A stretch of 64,000 nt of DNA from Candidatus Defluviibacillus avedoerensis (GCA_016703665.1 JADJBS010000002.1:186001-250000), one strand, 5' to 3'. Shown: positions 34,354 through 45,197, counted from the first letter of the stretch. Notes: a model not told the origin generated them from the sequence alone. A program made the numbers and translations.

Positions 34354-35151
34354 TCAGTTCTCGATGCGTCTACCCCCTGTTCCAGGGTAAGGCGGGGGTG
34401 GCTTTTTCGCAGTGCAGCGGCTCTGCGCTAGCGCCAGCAAGCGGCCTGCCGAATCTTCCACCCAGCCCACCACGCGCAAGCGCTCGGGATGGGCTCCTTC
34501 GGGGATGCTCATAGGTCGGGAGTCCACCCAGACTGGTTGCTTTGATTTTGATAGCGAACTTTGATATGACCATTGCCGTACAAGGGTATTTCTTACCAAA
34601 TTCCGCTCAACCGGTGTTCCTTCTGTGCCCGCTGGGATGGTTTCGATCAGTACCTGCCAAACAAACAGCTCGCCGGAGCGCATGCGGCCTGGCGGCTGAT
34701 ACCGAATCGAGGTGCCCACATAGTTGTTGAAGGGCAGGCCATGTGCGACCCGCAAGCCGGGGTGCGAGCGGCCTGCACTTGGCGAGCTTGTTAGCGTGCT
34801 TATTGGAGTGGTGTGAGATGTCGCGTGCGTTGGCGCTGGGGGCTGTGCCAGCAAGGCCTCCAGGCGGTCCAAGGCGTCACGGGTGGCGGCGGATGACAGC
34901 GGTGCATCTTCACCTTTGGGCGACGGCACGATCCAGTCCAGCGCCAGTGCGTTGCGGTGGTGCGCGACCGAGGGCGTGGCTGCCCAACAATCAGCGCAAT
35001 CTGCACTGGTGAACCGCTCATGCAGCGCCACGGGTTGAGCTTGACCGTCGCTTGCGCAAAACGACTGCCCTTGGGCAGGGTTTGCCAGGAGCAAAGGCAG
35101 CGCCAGGCCGTAAAACAGCTTTGCCGTTTGGACAAAAGGGCGAGTCAACAT
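34354..35151 (-). CDS. Secreted CxxC protein, DUF1223/thioredoxin-like
   Basis: A 265-residue protein from the ATG at 35151. An earlier in-frame start at 35226 would lie inside uvrD. The signal peptide ends NPAQGQ at about residue 29. The mature part has VALHERFTSADCADCW, similar in position to the VELFTSQGCSSCPPAD motif of DUF1223 thioredoxin-fold proteins, then ALALDWIVPS where that family has a similar strand. The match is partial, so the family call is tentative. It is divergent from uvrD; the two starts are only 24 bp apart, so promoters overlap the opposite coding regions. Confidence 0.6.
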   Translation of the reverse strand: MLTRPFVQTAKLFYGLALPLLLANPAQGQSFCASDGQAQPVALHERFTSADCADCWAATPSVAHHRNALALDWIVPSPKGEDAPLSSAATRDALDRLEALLAQPPAPTHATSHTTPISTLTSSPSAGRSHPGLRVAHGLPFNNYVGTSIRYQPPGRMRSGELFVWQVLIETIPAGTEGTPVERNLVRNTLVRQWSYQSSLSKSKQPVWVDSRPMSIPEGAHPERLRVVGWVEDSAGRLLALAQSRCTAKKPPPPYPGTGGRRIEN

Positions 35152-35162
35152 GGGGGCCTTTC

Positions 35163-35168
35163 TACAAT
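35163..35168 (+). promoter_or_regulatory. Putative -10 box of uvrD
   Basis: TACAAT at 35163-35168 ends six bases before the uvrD ATG at 35175, with no Shine-Dalgarno sequence between. The same hexamer at the same distance precedes polA (42381-42386). A leaderless transcript is suggested. The -35 region is not obvious. Confidence 0.4.
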
Positions 35169-35174
35169 GCAGAC

Positions 35175-37571
35175 ATGTTCGCACAAGCACCTCAAGATTT
35201 GAACGCGCCAGACCTCTTTGTCGCAAGCCACTCGCCCCTCTTACACAACCTGAACCCCGAACAACTGGCTGCTGTCACGCTGCCCCCGGTGTCAGCCCTG
35301 ATCCTGGCAGGCGCTGGATCAGGCAAGACCCGTGTGCTGACCACCCGTATCGCCTGGCTGCTGCAAACCGGCCAAGTGTCCCCCGGTGGCCTGATGGCCG
35401 TGACCTTTACCAACAAGGCCGCCAAAGAGATGCTGACCCGCCTGACCGCCATGCTGCCCGTGAACGTGCGCGGCATGTGGATTGGCACCTTTCATGGCCT
35501 GTGCAACCGCTTCCTGCGTGCGCACTACAAACTGGCCAACCTGCCGTCCAGCTTTCAGATTCTGGACACGCAGGATCAGCTCTCCGCCATCAAGCGCCTG
35601 TGCAAACAGCACAACGTGGACGACGAACGCTATCCCGCCAAGCAGCTACAGTGGTTTATCTCGGGCTGCAAAGAGGACGGCCTGCGTGCCAAAGACGTGG
35701 TGCAGGGCCAAGGCCATGCGCCAGACCAGGCCTTGCAAAAAAAGATTGAGATCTACCAGCTGTACGAGGATCAGTGCAACCGCGAAGGCGTGGTGGACTT
35801 TGGCGAGCTGATGCTTCGATCTTACGAGCTGCTCCGCGATAACGACCCCGTGCGCGAGCACTACCAGCGGCGCTTCAAACATATCCTGATCGACGAGTTT
35901 CAGGACACCAACAAGCTGCAATACGCCTGGATCAAGATGCTGGCGGGCCACGGTGTGGAGGTGGCTCCTGGCGCCAGTGCCTTTGTGGCCAGTGGCAACA
36001 GCGTGATTGCCGTGGGCGACGACGACCAGAGCATCTACGCCTTTCGCGGTGCGCGCGTGGGCAACATGGCCGACTTTGTGCGCGAATTTAACGTGCAGCA
36101 CCAGATCAAGCTGGAGGAAAACTATCGCAGTTACAGCAACATCCTGGACAGCGCCAACGCACTGATTGCCCACAACAGCAACCGCCTGGGCAAAAACCTG
36201 CGCACCTCACAAGGCCCAGGCGAGTTGGTAAGGGTGATGGAATCGACCAGCGACTTTGAAGAGGCCAACTGGCTGGTGGACGAGATGCGCCAGTTGGTCA
36301 AGACGGACGGCCTTGAGCGCAAAGAGATCGCCGTGCTGTACCGTAGCAATGCGCAAAGCCGGGTGATTGAAACAGCGCTGTTCAATGCCGCCGTGCCTTA
36401 CCGCGTCTATGGCGGATTGCGCTTCTTTGAGCGGGCCGAGATCAAGCATGCGCTGGCCTACCTGCGCTTGCTGGAGACGCCACAAGACGACACCAGTTTT
36501 TTGCGCGTAGTGAACTTCCCGCCGCGCGGTATTGGTGCCCGCAGCATGGAGCAGTTGCAAGACCTGGCGCGAGATCTAGGTTGCCCACTGCATGACGCGG
36601 TAAGCGCCTTGCCGGGCAAGGCGGGGGCCAATCTGGGCGGCTTTGTGGCCATGCTGGACGTGATGCGCGAACAGACCACGGGCATCACCCTGCGCGAAAT
36701 CATCGAAATGGTGCTGGACAAAACAGGTTTGCTTGAACACTTCAAGGCTGACCGCGAAGGCGCTGACCGTGTTGAGAACTTGGAAGAACTGGTCAACGCG
36801 GCCGAGAGTTTTGTGACCCAGACCGGCTTTGGCCGCGACGCTGTGGCCCTGCCCGTGGACGAAGTGGCGGGTTCCGACCTGGCACCGGATGCCGAAAGCG
36901 GCGAAACCCTGAGCCCGCTGGCCGCCTTTTTGACCCACGCAGCGCTGGAGGCGGGCGACAACCAGGCCCAAGCTGGACAAGACGCGATTCAACTCATGAC
37001 GGTGCACAGCGCCAAAGGATTGGAATTTGACGCCGTGTTCATCACCGGCATGGAAGAAGGCCTGTTCCCGCATGAGAACTCACTGAGTGACCGAGACGGC
37101 CTGGAGGAAGAGCGCCGCCTGATGTATGTGGCCATCACCCGAGCGCGCAAACGCCTGTACCTGTCACATTCGCAAACCCGCATGTTGCACGGTCAGACCC
37201 GCTACAACATTAAAAGCCGGTTTTTTGATGAGCTGCCAGAAGAGGCCTTGAAGTGGCTCAGCCCTAAAAAGGCCGCTTTTGGCTCAGGGTACAGTGCAAA
37301 ATCAATAGCAAATAATTCATATACAACAAGCCGAAACAGTACTTTTGGACAAGATAACTCACCTCCCTGGTCGGCACCAGTGCAACGTGCCACCGCTGCG
37401 GGCCCCAATGCCTGGGTCAAGTCAGGCGCACAGGTGTTTCATAACAAGTTTGGTGAAGGCACGGTGTTGGCGCTGGAAGGGACGGGGGAAGATGCGCGCG
37501 CGCAAGTCAAGTTCGGTCGCCATGGGGTGAAATGGCTGGCGTTGTCGGTGGCAAAGCTGACGCCTGTTTAG
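35175..37571 (+). CDS. uvrD: UvrD/PcrA-type superfamily 1 DNA helicase
   Basis: A 798-residue 3'-5' helicase for excision and mismatch repair. The ATG at 35175 is chosen because the frame upstream (to 35052) overlaps the divergent gene and carries unrelated residues. Motifs in order: Walker A AGAGSGKT (45-52), MAVTFTNKAAKEM (Ia), HILIDEFQDTNKLQYAW (II), VGDDDQSIYAFRGA (III), LEENYRS (IV), GGLRFFERAEIKHALAYLR, LMTVHSAKGLEFDAVFI (V) and EERRLMYVAITRARKRLYL (VI). The C-terminal 50 residues form the small UvrD/PcrA tail domain (VFHNKFGEGTVLALEG). The gene is intact, in contrast to its neighbours to the right. Confidence 0.95.
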   Translation: MFAQAPQDLNAPDLFVASHSPLLHNLNPEQLAAVTLPPVSALILAGAGSGKTRVLTTRIAWLLQTGQVSPGGLMAVTFTNKAAKEMLTRLTAMLPVNVRGMWIGTFHGLCNRFLRAHYKLANLPSSFQILDTQDQLSAIKRLCKQHNVDDERYPAKQLQWFISGCKEDGLRAKDVVQGQGHAPDQALQKKIEIYQLYEDQCNREGVVDFGELMLRSYELLRDNDPVREHYQRRFKHILIDEFQDTNKLQYAWIKMLAGHGVEVAPGASAFVASGNSVIAVGDDDQSIYAFRGARVGNMADFVREFNVQHQIKLEENYRSYSNILDSANALIAHNSNRLGKNLRTSQGPGELVRVMESTSDFEEANWLVDEMRQLVKTDGLERKEIAVLYRSNAQSRVIETALFNAAVPYRVYGGLRFFERAEIKHALAYLRLLETPQDDTSFLRVVNFPPRGIGARSMEQLQDLARDLGCPLHDAVSALPGKAGANLGGFVAMLDVMREQTTGITLREIIEMVLDKTGLLEHFKADREGADRVENLEELVNAAESFVTQTGFGRDAVALPVDEVAGSDLAPDAESGETLSPLAAFLTHAALEAGDNQAQAGQDAIQLMTVHSAKGLEFDAVFITGMEEGLFPHENSLSDRDGLEEERRLMYVAITRARKRLYLSHSQTRMLHGQTRYNIKSRFFDELPEEALKWLSPKKAAFGSGYSAKSIANNSYTTSRNSTFGQDNSPPWSAPVQRATAAGPNAWVKSGAQVFHNKFGEGTVLALEGTGEDARAQVKFGRHGVKWLALSVAKLTPV

Positions 37572-37588
37572 GCTCCGGGCTTTCGGTC

Positions 37589-39196
37589 TCAATCAACCCA
37601 GGGCAGATGGATGGCGAAGCGGCTGCCTGTCCCGGAGGAGCTGAACACCTCGATGCTGCCCCCCAGGCTTTCGAGCGCCCGTTTCACGATGGGCAGACCC
37701 AGGCCAGTTCCTGGTATTTTGCCGACATTGCTGGCTCGGTGGAAATTGTCAAAAAGCTTCGGAATGTCATCCACAGGAATCCCTATGCCTTGGTCAGTCA
37801 CTTCCAGGCGTAGTTGGGCAGGGGCAGCCACGGTCTCCTGGCGCCACCAGACCACGGTGACTGTGCTTGCCCTGGGCGAATACTTGCAGGCGTTGCTGAC
37901 CAGGTTTCCAACAATCTGGCGCATCAACGCCTCATCCAGTTGTGCTTGCAATGTGTCACCGCCCTCGGGTGCCTTCAGTTCAATCAGATGCTCGTGCCCA
38001 TCTGCGGCGTCGACTTCGGCAACCAGTTGCCTGACCAGTGAATCAATGGGCATGCGTGTGGGTTGGTAAACATGTGAATTGGTGCCCAGTTTGGCAAATA
38101 CCAACACGTTTTCCATCACCAGTCGCATGCGGTTCACAGCGTCCTGGATGTCCTTGAGGCACTCGGCCTTCTCCTCAGGGCTTAGTTTCTCCGCGTAGTG
38201 CTGTAGCAGGTCTGAGGATGTCTGGATGTTGGTGAGTGGCGTCCGAAGTTCATGTGAAGCCATGGATACAAAAGCAGTCTTTAGATCCCCAAGTTCTTTT
38301 TCAGCATTCAGTGCGTTGTGCAGTCTGGCTTCACTTTCACGCAGGGCCATCTCGATCTGTTGGTGGGCAGTGATGTCGACAGACAGTGCAAAGACACCAA
38401 TCTGCTGGCCATTCCGCGCAAAATGAGGGAGCAAGTCGCACTGAAAATGGCGGACGGCACCTGCCAAGTCGTTTTCAGTGTGGTCAAACTTGGTGGTTTG
38501 TCCGCACGTGGCTCTCTCGTAGTAGGGCTTCAGGAAGGCCCAGGTTGCCGGCAGCAATAGGCTTTCAAGGGGTTTGCCATGCAGTGCCTTGACTGGCTGG
38601 GAATGCCCAATTGCAAAGGCTTCATTGCCAAAAATGCACTGCAGTGTCTTACAGTCAAAGTAGGCAATTCGGGCCGGAATGCTGTTAATGACCTGTTGCA
38701 GCATGCCGTAGCTTAATGCCATATGCGACGCGTCGCGTTCTGACTGCGCTCGGCGAGCCAAGTCGACTGGGTCTGACTTGTCGTCAATCGCAAACACGAT
38801 AAGCACGCAGGCTCCGAATACCGCACTTTTCTGTGTTTTGAACCCTGCAGTCACTGTGAGGTAATTGCCATTCTTGTGACGCAAGACCCAGTGCGATCTG
38901 ATTTTCTCTGAGTGGCGCAACAGGCCTGCCAGAAATCGATCGCCATTCAGCTGGATTTCTGGCGGGGCAACTACCATGTAACTTTGGCCCATCAACTCTG
39001 ACGCGTCAAACCCCAGAATCTCGCACGCGCTGAGATTCACCTTGCGAAAAAGCCCTTTGCATCGATCACCACCATGCCCTGCTTGAGAATTTCAAGCGAG
39101 GCTACAGCCCAATCGGGCTCTGCCTGTGCGTGAGACGCTTTGTTCTGAGGGTTGAAGATCCAACGCTTCAGGGGTGTTCTCTCTGCCGGGCTTCAT
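37589..39196 (-). CDS. PAS-domain sensor histidine kinase, two frameshifts near the 5' end
   Basis: About 535 residues when joined. The N-terminal part starts at ATG 39196 (MKPGREN), shifts frame at a C run near 39171-39174, continues as WAVASLEILKQGMVVIDAKG and shifts back near 39053-39055 into NLSACEILGFDASELMG. That gives two PAS modules. The kinase core has SMASHELRTPLTNIQTSSD (phosphoacceptor His), IVGNLVSNACKYS, VTDQGIGIP and GTGLGLPIVKRALE. There are no transmembrane segments, so it senses a cytosolic cue. The divergent single-receiver gene at 39442 is the likely partner. One insertion and one deletion cancel, so the length stays a multiple of three. Confidence 0.82.
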
Positions 39197-39441
39197 GTTG
39201 AATTCCTGCTGTCTTGGTTAGTCAAGTCTAGCAATCACCGCATCGAAAATCCTCGTAATTACAACGACTTACCAGATGGAGTTGATGTTGTCACGGACAT
39301 AAATCACAAAATTGGGCAAAAATCCCCTTGCATGTGCCTGTGGTGAGCGAATGAGCGCAAGATACAGGCTGATAGAGGCGTAGCCGATTTCATGCTTGAA
39401 TTAAATGAAAATCGGCGGCTGAGTGGTGAAAAGGAGAGACA

Positions 39442-39828
39442 TTGGCCACTATTTTGGTTGTGGAAGACGAGGTGAGCATTCGAACTGGTGTCGAAAGGCT
39501 GCTGCGACTGGAGGGTTATACAGTCTATGGTGCAGAAGATGGTCGTGGCGGTTTGCTTCAAGCCGTCATTGTCAAACCAGACTTGGTGCTGACGGATATC
39601 CACATGCCGTTCATCGATGGATTTGCCTTGCTGGCAGAAATCCGGCAGTCTGACGACCTTGCATACGTGCCTGTGATCATGCTGACGGCAGCTGATGACC
39701 GTGCCACCCGTAAGCGCGCTATGGATGCGGGGGCAAGCGACTATGTGACCAAGCCATTTCGCCGCGAGCACCTGCTCATGGCCATCAAGACCCAGCTGGA
39801 ACTCGCCTCTGACCGTAAAGCTCAGTAA
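39442..39828 (+). CDS. Single-domain response regulator (CheY-like)
   Basis: A 128-residue receiver with TTG start at 39442, six bases after AAGGAGAG. Acidic pair in VVEDEVS, phosphoacceptor Asp in DLVLTDIHMPFIDG, Thr in VIMLTAADD and Lys in YVTKPFRRE are all present. There is no output domain. It is divergent from the PAS kinase (245-bp gap) and convergent with the FecR-domain gene, overlapping it by 7 bp. It is probably phosphorylated by the neighbouring kinase. Confidence 0.92.
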   Translation: MATILVVEDEVSIRTGVERLLRLEGYTVYGAEDGRGGLLQAVIVKPDLVLTDIHMPFIDGFALLAEIRQSDDLAYVPVIMLTAADDRATRKRAMDAGASDYVTKPFRREHLLMAIKTQLELASDRKAQ

Positions 39829-40545
39829 GCGTAACCGGGCATCTTGCCGGAGCCATCTTTGCTGCCTTTGCGTCCAGCGATCTGCCAGGTGGTGCGCTGA
39901 CCCACCAGGCCTGCCAAAAACTCAAGCTCATCATCTGTATGGTTGATCGCGCGGGCAGGCTCCAGAAAGCTGCCGTCCTTTTCCTGCGCATTGGCCCAAA
40001 ACGACTGGTGGTAGTCAGACCGGCTCGTGGCTTTGCTGGTGCTGGATTCCAGGTTCACAATCCCATAGCAGTTGCAGAAATAGCTGCGGTTGTCCTGCTC
40101 GGCAAACACTTCGGTGTAGACCCCTGTACCGCGAATGCCCGCAGTGAGGGTGGGCGTCACGATCTGGCGCGCGGCCCCCTTGCCCCCAGACGCTGGCCAC
40201 AGCACCTGTGATCAGGCGCAAAGCACTGACGACGAACAGCGAAGAGCCGCGCTCCACCTTCATGTAGCTGTTCTGGCGTACCAGGAAGGATGAGTTACCG
40301 ATCACGAACACCATGGATGACCCAGGCCCGGTCTGCAACTCATCCCCGGTTTGCACACTTTCACGCCGGTCCAGTGGTTTGCCGTTGATAAGTGCCTCGC
40401 CCTGCAGGGACACTACGTTGCTGCGCTGCTGTGCGTGCGCAGCCTGCCAGCCGCCCAGCACAGTCCAACTGGCGGCAGCCTGTACGAAGTTGCGGCGCTG
40501 AAACCATAGCAATTCATGTTCTTTGCGGCCTTCTAGAGTGTGCAT
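39822..40545 (-). CDS. FecR-domain exported protein, frameshifted
   Basis: About 240 residues in two frames. The first (ATG 40545) has an N-terminal RRNFVQAAASWTVLGG segment, twin-arginine-like, ending AHAQQ, then a FecR-type beta domain (VQTGDELQTGPGSSMVFVIG, SYMKVERG). The second frame continues with TPTLTAGIRGTGVYTEVF, the strongly conserved FecR segment, and ends SGKMPGYAY at 39822. The break is near 40203. Some starts are ambiguous (40554 also possible). Proteins like this are periplasmic and are not tied to TonB signalling when found alone. No sigma factor is adjacent. Confidence 0.72.
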
Positions 40546-40578
40546 CGTGGTCATATGGGTCAACCAGCCTTTCCTGAT

Positions 40579-41360
40579 TCAGGTAGAGGGGAGGGGTGCG
40601 TCGTCAATGAAACAGTCACGAAACGTGAAGTAAATCGAGCTGAAGAACATGGCCAGCAAGAGCATCGCAGCTGGAAACCAGCCCACCAACAGCACAGACG
40701 GCGAACCCAGCAGCGCGGCCAGTGTGGTCAGCACAATGCCCATGACGATGAAAACCCCGGTCCACGCCAGCCCAAACACGGTAAACGCCCCGAAGTTCTT
40801 GAAACACGCAATGCCGCTGAAAAAAAGGCTTTTCACTGGCGACACACCATGCCAGTGCACAAGGCCGGGTGCATGCCAGAACAGGACAGATAAGGGAAAG
40901 TACAAAACCAGGGCGATCCAGACGGCAAGCTGCACATTGCTCTGCCCCAGCATCTCTGGCGAAATCTTTCCGCCCACCAGGTACAAACTCGCGAACTGAC
41001 CGCCATCTGCCAGTGCAGAAGCGCCCATGACCAACAGAAAACCAACGGCGTACAGCGCGCCCAGCACCAGCATGGCCCGCATGCGCTGCCTGCCCGCACG
41101 AAAAGCACCGATCAAGATGGAAGGCATGGGAAAGTTGCCCTGTTCTGATTCGCGCGTGGCGGCCATCAGGCCCAGCGTGGCCGCCGGCGGCAGCATCAGG
41201 CCACCACGCTGCCGATCAAAGGCACCACAGAGGCCACCGACATGGCCGCCATGAACATGAAAAAGAGGCCAGTCAGCGCCATGGGCTTACGGGTAAAGGC
41301 GCGGATGCCTTGTTTGACCCACAGGAAACCTGTGCGCGGTGGAACGATATTGAGTTTCAA
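40579..41360 (-). CDS. BPSS1780 family membrane protein, frameshifted
   Basis: A 260-residue inner-membrane protein with about six hydrophobic segments once one missing base near 41198 is restored (GSVVA to MLPPAATLGLMAATRES). The 5' part begins at TTG 41360 (KLNIVPPRTGFLWVKQGIRA), with a TAG five codons upstream, so no longer start exists. KPMALTGLFFMF and the C-terminal FFSSIYFTFRDCF are typical of this Burkholderiales family, whose function is unknown. It follows thrB by 27 bp on the same strand, a familiar arrangement. Confidence 0.75.
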
Positions 41361-41387
41361 CGATTGGCCCGTCTATGCGGAGGAAGG

Positions 41388-42349
41388 TTAGAGAAAAGAT
41401 TCGGCCATTATCGGCACGTCACGCCGCTGCGTCAGCACGCGTTCAAAATGGCTGGGGTCGTGTGGGGTCAACAGGGCCGCGTCGCGTGGTAAATGGAAGT
41501 CCCACAGGCGTGAAATCCAGAATCTCAGGGCCGCTGCACGCGTCATGGCGCCCAGTAGCGTGCGCTCGGCAGCCTGAAGCGGCCTGACCGACTGGTAGGC
41601 GCTGACCATGGCGGCGACGCGAACATCGTCAGCCCGGCCTGTTGGCCAGTCAATGCACCAGTCGTTCAGACAAACCGCCAGATCGAACAACCAGGTGTCC
41701 ACACCGGCAAAGTAGAAGTCAAAGAAACCGGTCAGCTCTGGCCCATTGAACATGACGTTGTCACGGAACAGGTCCGCATGCACCGGTCCCCGTGGCAAAG
41801 CCGCATAACGGGGCTTTCACTCACATGGTTTTGGAAAGCCAGCTCCGACCGGATCAGCGCGGCCTGGTTGGGTGACAAATAGGGGAGGACGACGGGCACG
41901 GTGTCGTTCCACCAGGCCAGTCCTCGCAGATTGGGTTGCTGCAATGAAAAATCGCGCCCGGCCAGGTGCATGCGCGCCAACATGGCACCCACGGCAGTGC
42001 AGTGGGCTGGTCCAGGGCTCAGCTCACTCTTGCCAGCCAGTCGGTTGACGACGGCGGCTGGCTTGTTGCAGACGGTGTGTACCAGCGTGCCTTTGGCATT
42101 GGGCGCTGGGTTGGGCACCGGGATGCCTTTACCTGCCAGGTGCCTCATCAACTCCAAATAAAACGGTAATTGATCGAATGTGAGCCGCTCAAACAGCGTC
42201 AACACGTAGTCGCCTTCATCGGTGCTGGCAAAGTAGTTGGTGTTTTCGATACCGCCTTGAATGCCGCGCAAATCGGTCAAGTTGCCGAGTTTGAGCTGGT
42301 TCATTAGCGCACTGGCGAGCGGCGGGGAGACTTCGGTAAATACGGCCAT
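41388..42349 (-). CDS. thrB: Homoserine kinase (APH-type ThrB), frameshifted
   Basis: A 320-residue kinase of the choline/aminoglycoside-kinase fold, the ThrB form used by betaproteobacteria, phosphorylating L-homoserine for threonine synthesis. The start at 42349 (MAVFTEVSPPLASAL) is used. Motifs are GGIENTNYFAST, the catalytic HADLFRDNVMF and the metal Asp in GFFDFYFAG. One C is missing from a C run near 41803: with it, the frame reads SPRYAALPRGPVHADLF continuously. It is divergent from polA with a 43-bp gap. Confidence 0.88.
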
Positions 42350-42380
42350 GGTGCGCGCGATTGTAGAGGCCAGATAAAAA

Positions 42381-42386
42381 TACAAT
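42381..42386 (+). promoter_or_regulatory. Putative -10 box of polA
   Basis: TACAAT at 42381-42386 ends six bases before the polA ATG at 42393. No Shine-Dalgarno sequence lies in the six bases. The 43-bp divergent gap to thrB must hold both promoters. Confidence 0.4.
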
Positions 42387-42392
42387 GACTTG

Positions 42393-45197
42393 ATGACCCA
42401 ACCCAAGACCCTGCTGCTGGTGGACGGCTCCAGCTACCTGTACCGAGCCTTCCATGCCATGCCCGACCTGCGAGCCGTCCCCGGCGACCCGACCAGCCCA
42501 CCCACGGGTGCCATACGTGGCATGGTCAACATGATGCAAAGCCTGCGCAAAGAGGTGAGGGCGGACTATGGTGTGTGCATTTTTGATGCCAAAGGCCCGA
42601 CATTCCGTGACGAGATCTATCCTCAGTACAAGGCGCAACGCGCGCCCATGCCGGATGATTTGCGCGCCCAGATTGACCCGATTCACGAAGTGGTCCGCCT
42701 GTTGGGCTGGACCGTGCTGGCGATTGCTGGGGTTGAGGCAGATGACGTGATTGGCACGCTGGCGGTAATGGCTGCGCAGCAGGGCATCGAAGTGATTGTG
42801 TCCAGTGGCGACAAGGACCTGAGCCAGCTTGTCAACCAGCACATCACCATCATTGACACCGCGAACGGCAAGCGCCGTGATGTGGCGGGCGTGACCGCTG
42901 AGTTTGGCGTGCCACCGCATCTGATGGTGGATTTTCAGACGCTGGTGGGCGACACCGTGGATAACGTGCCTGGTGTCGAGAAAGTGGGACCCAAAACCGC
43001 AGCCAAGTGGCTCATGGAATACGGTTCGCTCGACGCGCTGGTGGCCCGCGCAGCTGACATCAAAGGGGTGGCTGGCGAGAACCTGCGCAAGGCACTGGAT
43101 TGGCTACCCACGGGTAGGTCGCTCGTCACGATCAAGACGGATTGCGAATTGTCGGCGCACCTAGCGGGTCTTCCCGCTCTCGATTCGATAGCTATAAACC
43201 CAGAACAGACAAGCCAACTTAAGGATTTTTACGAGAAATTTGGCTTCAAAGGCATGGCGCGGGCATTGGCCAGCGGTGGCCAGCCAGCCCCCGCATCACC
43301 CGGCTCCTCAGCTACTTTAGCCCCTTCCGAAGTACAGGCGCTTGGCGGCACGGGCGACCTGTTTGGCGGGGCGACTGGCCAATCTACCGTGACCGCGATC
43401 CAGTACGACACGGTGCTCGACTGGCGCAGCTTGGATGCTTGGCTGGCCAAGCTGGATGCGGCAGAGCTGGTGGCGCTGGACACAGAGACCACGTCGCTGG
43501 ATGAAATGCGGGCCGAGATCGTGGGCATCTCCTTCAGTACCCAACCTGGTCACGCTGCCTACATCCCGTTGGCGCACAGCTACCCCTGATGCACCCGCCC
43601 AACTGCCGCGCGACCAGGTGCTGGAGCGCCTCAAGCCCTGGCTGGAGAACCCGGCGCGCCGCAAACTGGGCCAGCATGTCAAATACGACCGCCATGTGTT
43701 TGCCAACCACGGCATTGAGGTGCAGGGCTATGTGCACGACACCATGCTGCAAAGCTATGTGCTTGAGGTGCACAAGCCGCATGGGCTGTCCAGCCTGGCC
43801 GAGCGCCACCTGGGCCGCAAAGGCATCACGTTTGAAGAGCTTTGCGGCAAGGGTGCCAACCAGATCTGCTTTGACCAAGTGGACGTGGCCAAGGCGGCTG
43901 AATATTCGTGCGAGGACAGCGACCAGACACTGGATGTGCACCTGGCGCTGTGGCCACGTTTGCAGGCTGACGCCAAACTCGAATCGATTTATGCACTGGA
44001 AATTGCCAGTAGCGAAACCCTCTACCGCATTGAGCGCAACGGCGTACTGATCGACGCGCCCATGCTGGCCAGGCAAAGCCACGAGATTGGCCAGCGAATC
44101 CTGGTGCTGGAGCAAGAAGCCCACGAACTGGCCGGGCAGCCTTTCAACCTGAGTTCGCCCAAGCAGATTGGCGACATCTTCTTCACCAAGCTGGGCTTGC
44201 CAGTCGTCAAGAAGACTGCTACTGGCGCGCCCAGCACCGATGAGGAAGTGCTGGAAAAATTGGCTGAAGACTTTCCCCTGCCGGCCAAAATCTTGGAGCA
44301 CCGTGGTCTGGCCAAGCTCAAGGGCACCTACACCGACAAGTTGGCCCAGCTGGCTTTGCCCCGCACGGGCAGGGTGCACACCCACTACGCGCAGGCCGTG
44401 GCGGTGACCGGGCGCCTGTCCAGCAACGATCCGAACTTGCAGAACATCCCCATCCGCACCGCAGAAGGCCGCCGCGTGCGCGAGGCTTTCGTGGCCGCCC
44501 CCGGCTGCGTGATTGCCAGCGCCGACTACAGCCAGATCGGCTGCGCATCATGGCGCACCTGAGCGGTGACGACGCCTTGCTCAGCGCTTTTCAGCAAGGG
44601 CTGGATGTGCACCGCGCGACTGCCGCCGAGGTGTTTGGGGTGAGCGTTGCAGAGGTCTCGTCTGAACAGCGCCGCTATGCCAAAACCATCAACTTTGGCC
44701 TGATCTACGGGATGAGCGCATTTGGCCTGGCCAAATCGCTGGGCATTGACAACAGTGCCGCGCGCACCTTTGTTGAGCGTTACTTTCAGCGCTACCCCGG
44801 TGTCAAGCGCTACATGGATGAAACCAAGCTGTCGGCCAAGGCCAAAGGCTATGTGGAAACCGTGTTTGGCCGCCGCCTGGTGTTGCCAGAGATCAACAGC
44901 CCCAACGGCCCGCGCCGTGCGGGCGCAGAGCGTGCTGCCATCAACGCACCCATGCAAGGCACGGCAGCTGACCTGATCAAAATGAGCATGAACGCAGTGC
45001 AACTGGCACTGGATGCGAACAAGCCGCAAATCAAGATGATCATGCAGGTGCATGACGAACTGGTGTTTGAACTGCCCGAAGGCGAGGTAGCTTGGCTGAA
45101 GACCGAGGTGCCACGTCTGATGGCGGGTGTGGCTCAGCTGAAGGTGCCTTTGCTGGCAGAGGTGGGCGTGGGCCGCAACTGGGAAGAGGCGCATTGA
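42393..45197 (+). CDS. polA: DNA polymerase I, two frameshifts
   Basis: About 934 residues in three frame segments that together make a full-length Pol I for Okazaki-fragment processing and repair. The 5' nuclease domain (LLLVDGSSYLYRAFHAMP, VEADDVIGTLA, SSGDKDLSQL, VGDTVDNVPGVEKVG) is followed by the 3'-5' exonuclease domain with intact DTET (ALDTETTSLDEMRAE). An extra T at about 43587 breaks SYP-DAPAQLP. The polymerase domain follows (TGRLSSNDPNLQNIP), and a missing A near 44539 breaks motif A, DYSQIELR. The third segment carries motif B (RRYAKTINFGLIYGMS) and motif C (QVHDELVFELP). Insertion and deletion cancel. Because polA is nearly essential, sequence error is the likely cause. The start is 42393; the in-frame TTG at 42390 is ignored. 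Confidence 0.93.

Noticed and set aside
42393..45197. Three separate genes for the polA pieces
   Set aside because: The segments abut, keep domain order and join by single-base repair into a normal Pol I. Separate nuclease and polymerase genes would need start signals at 43.5 and 44.5 kb, which are not seen.
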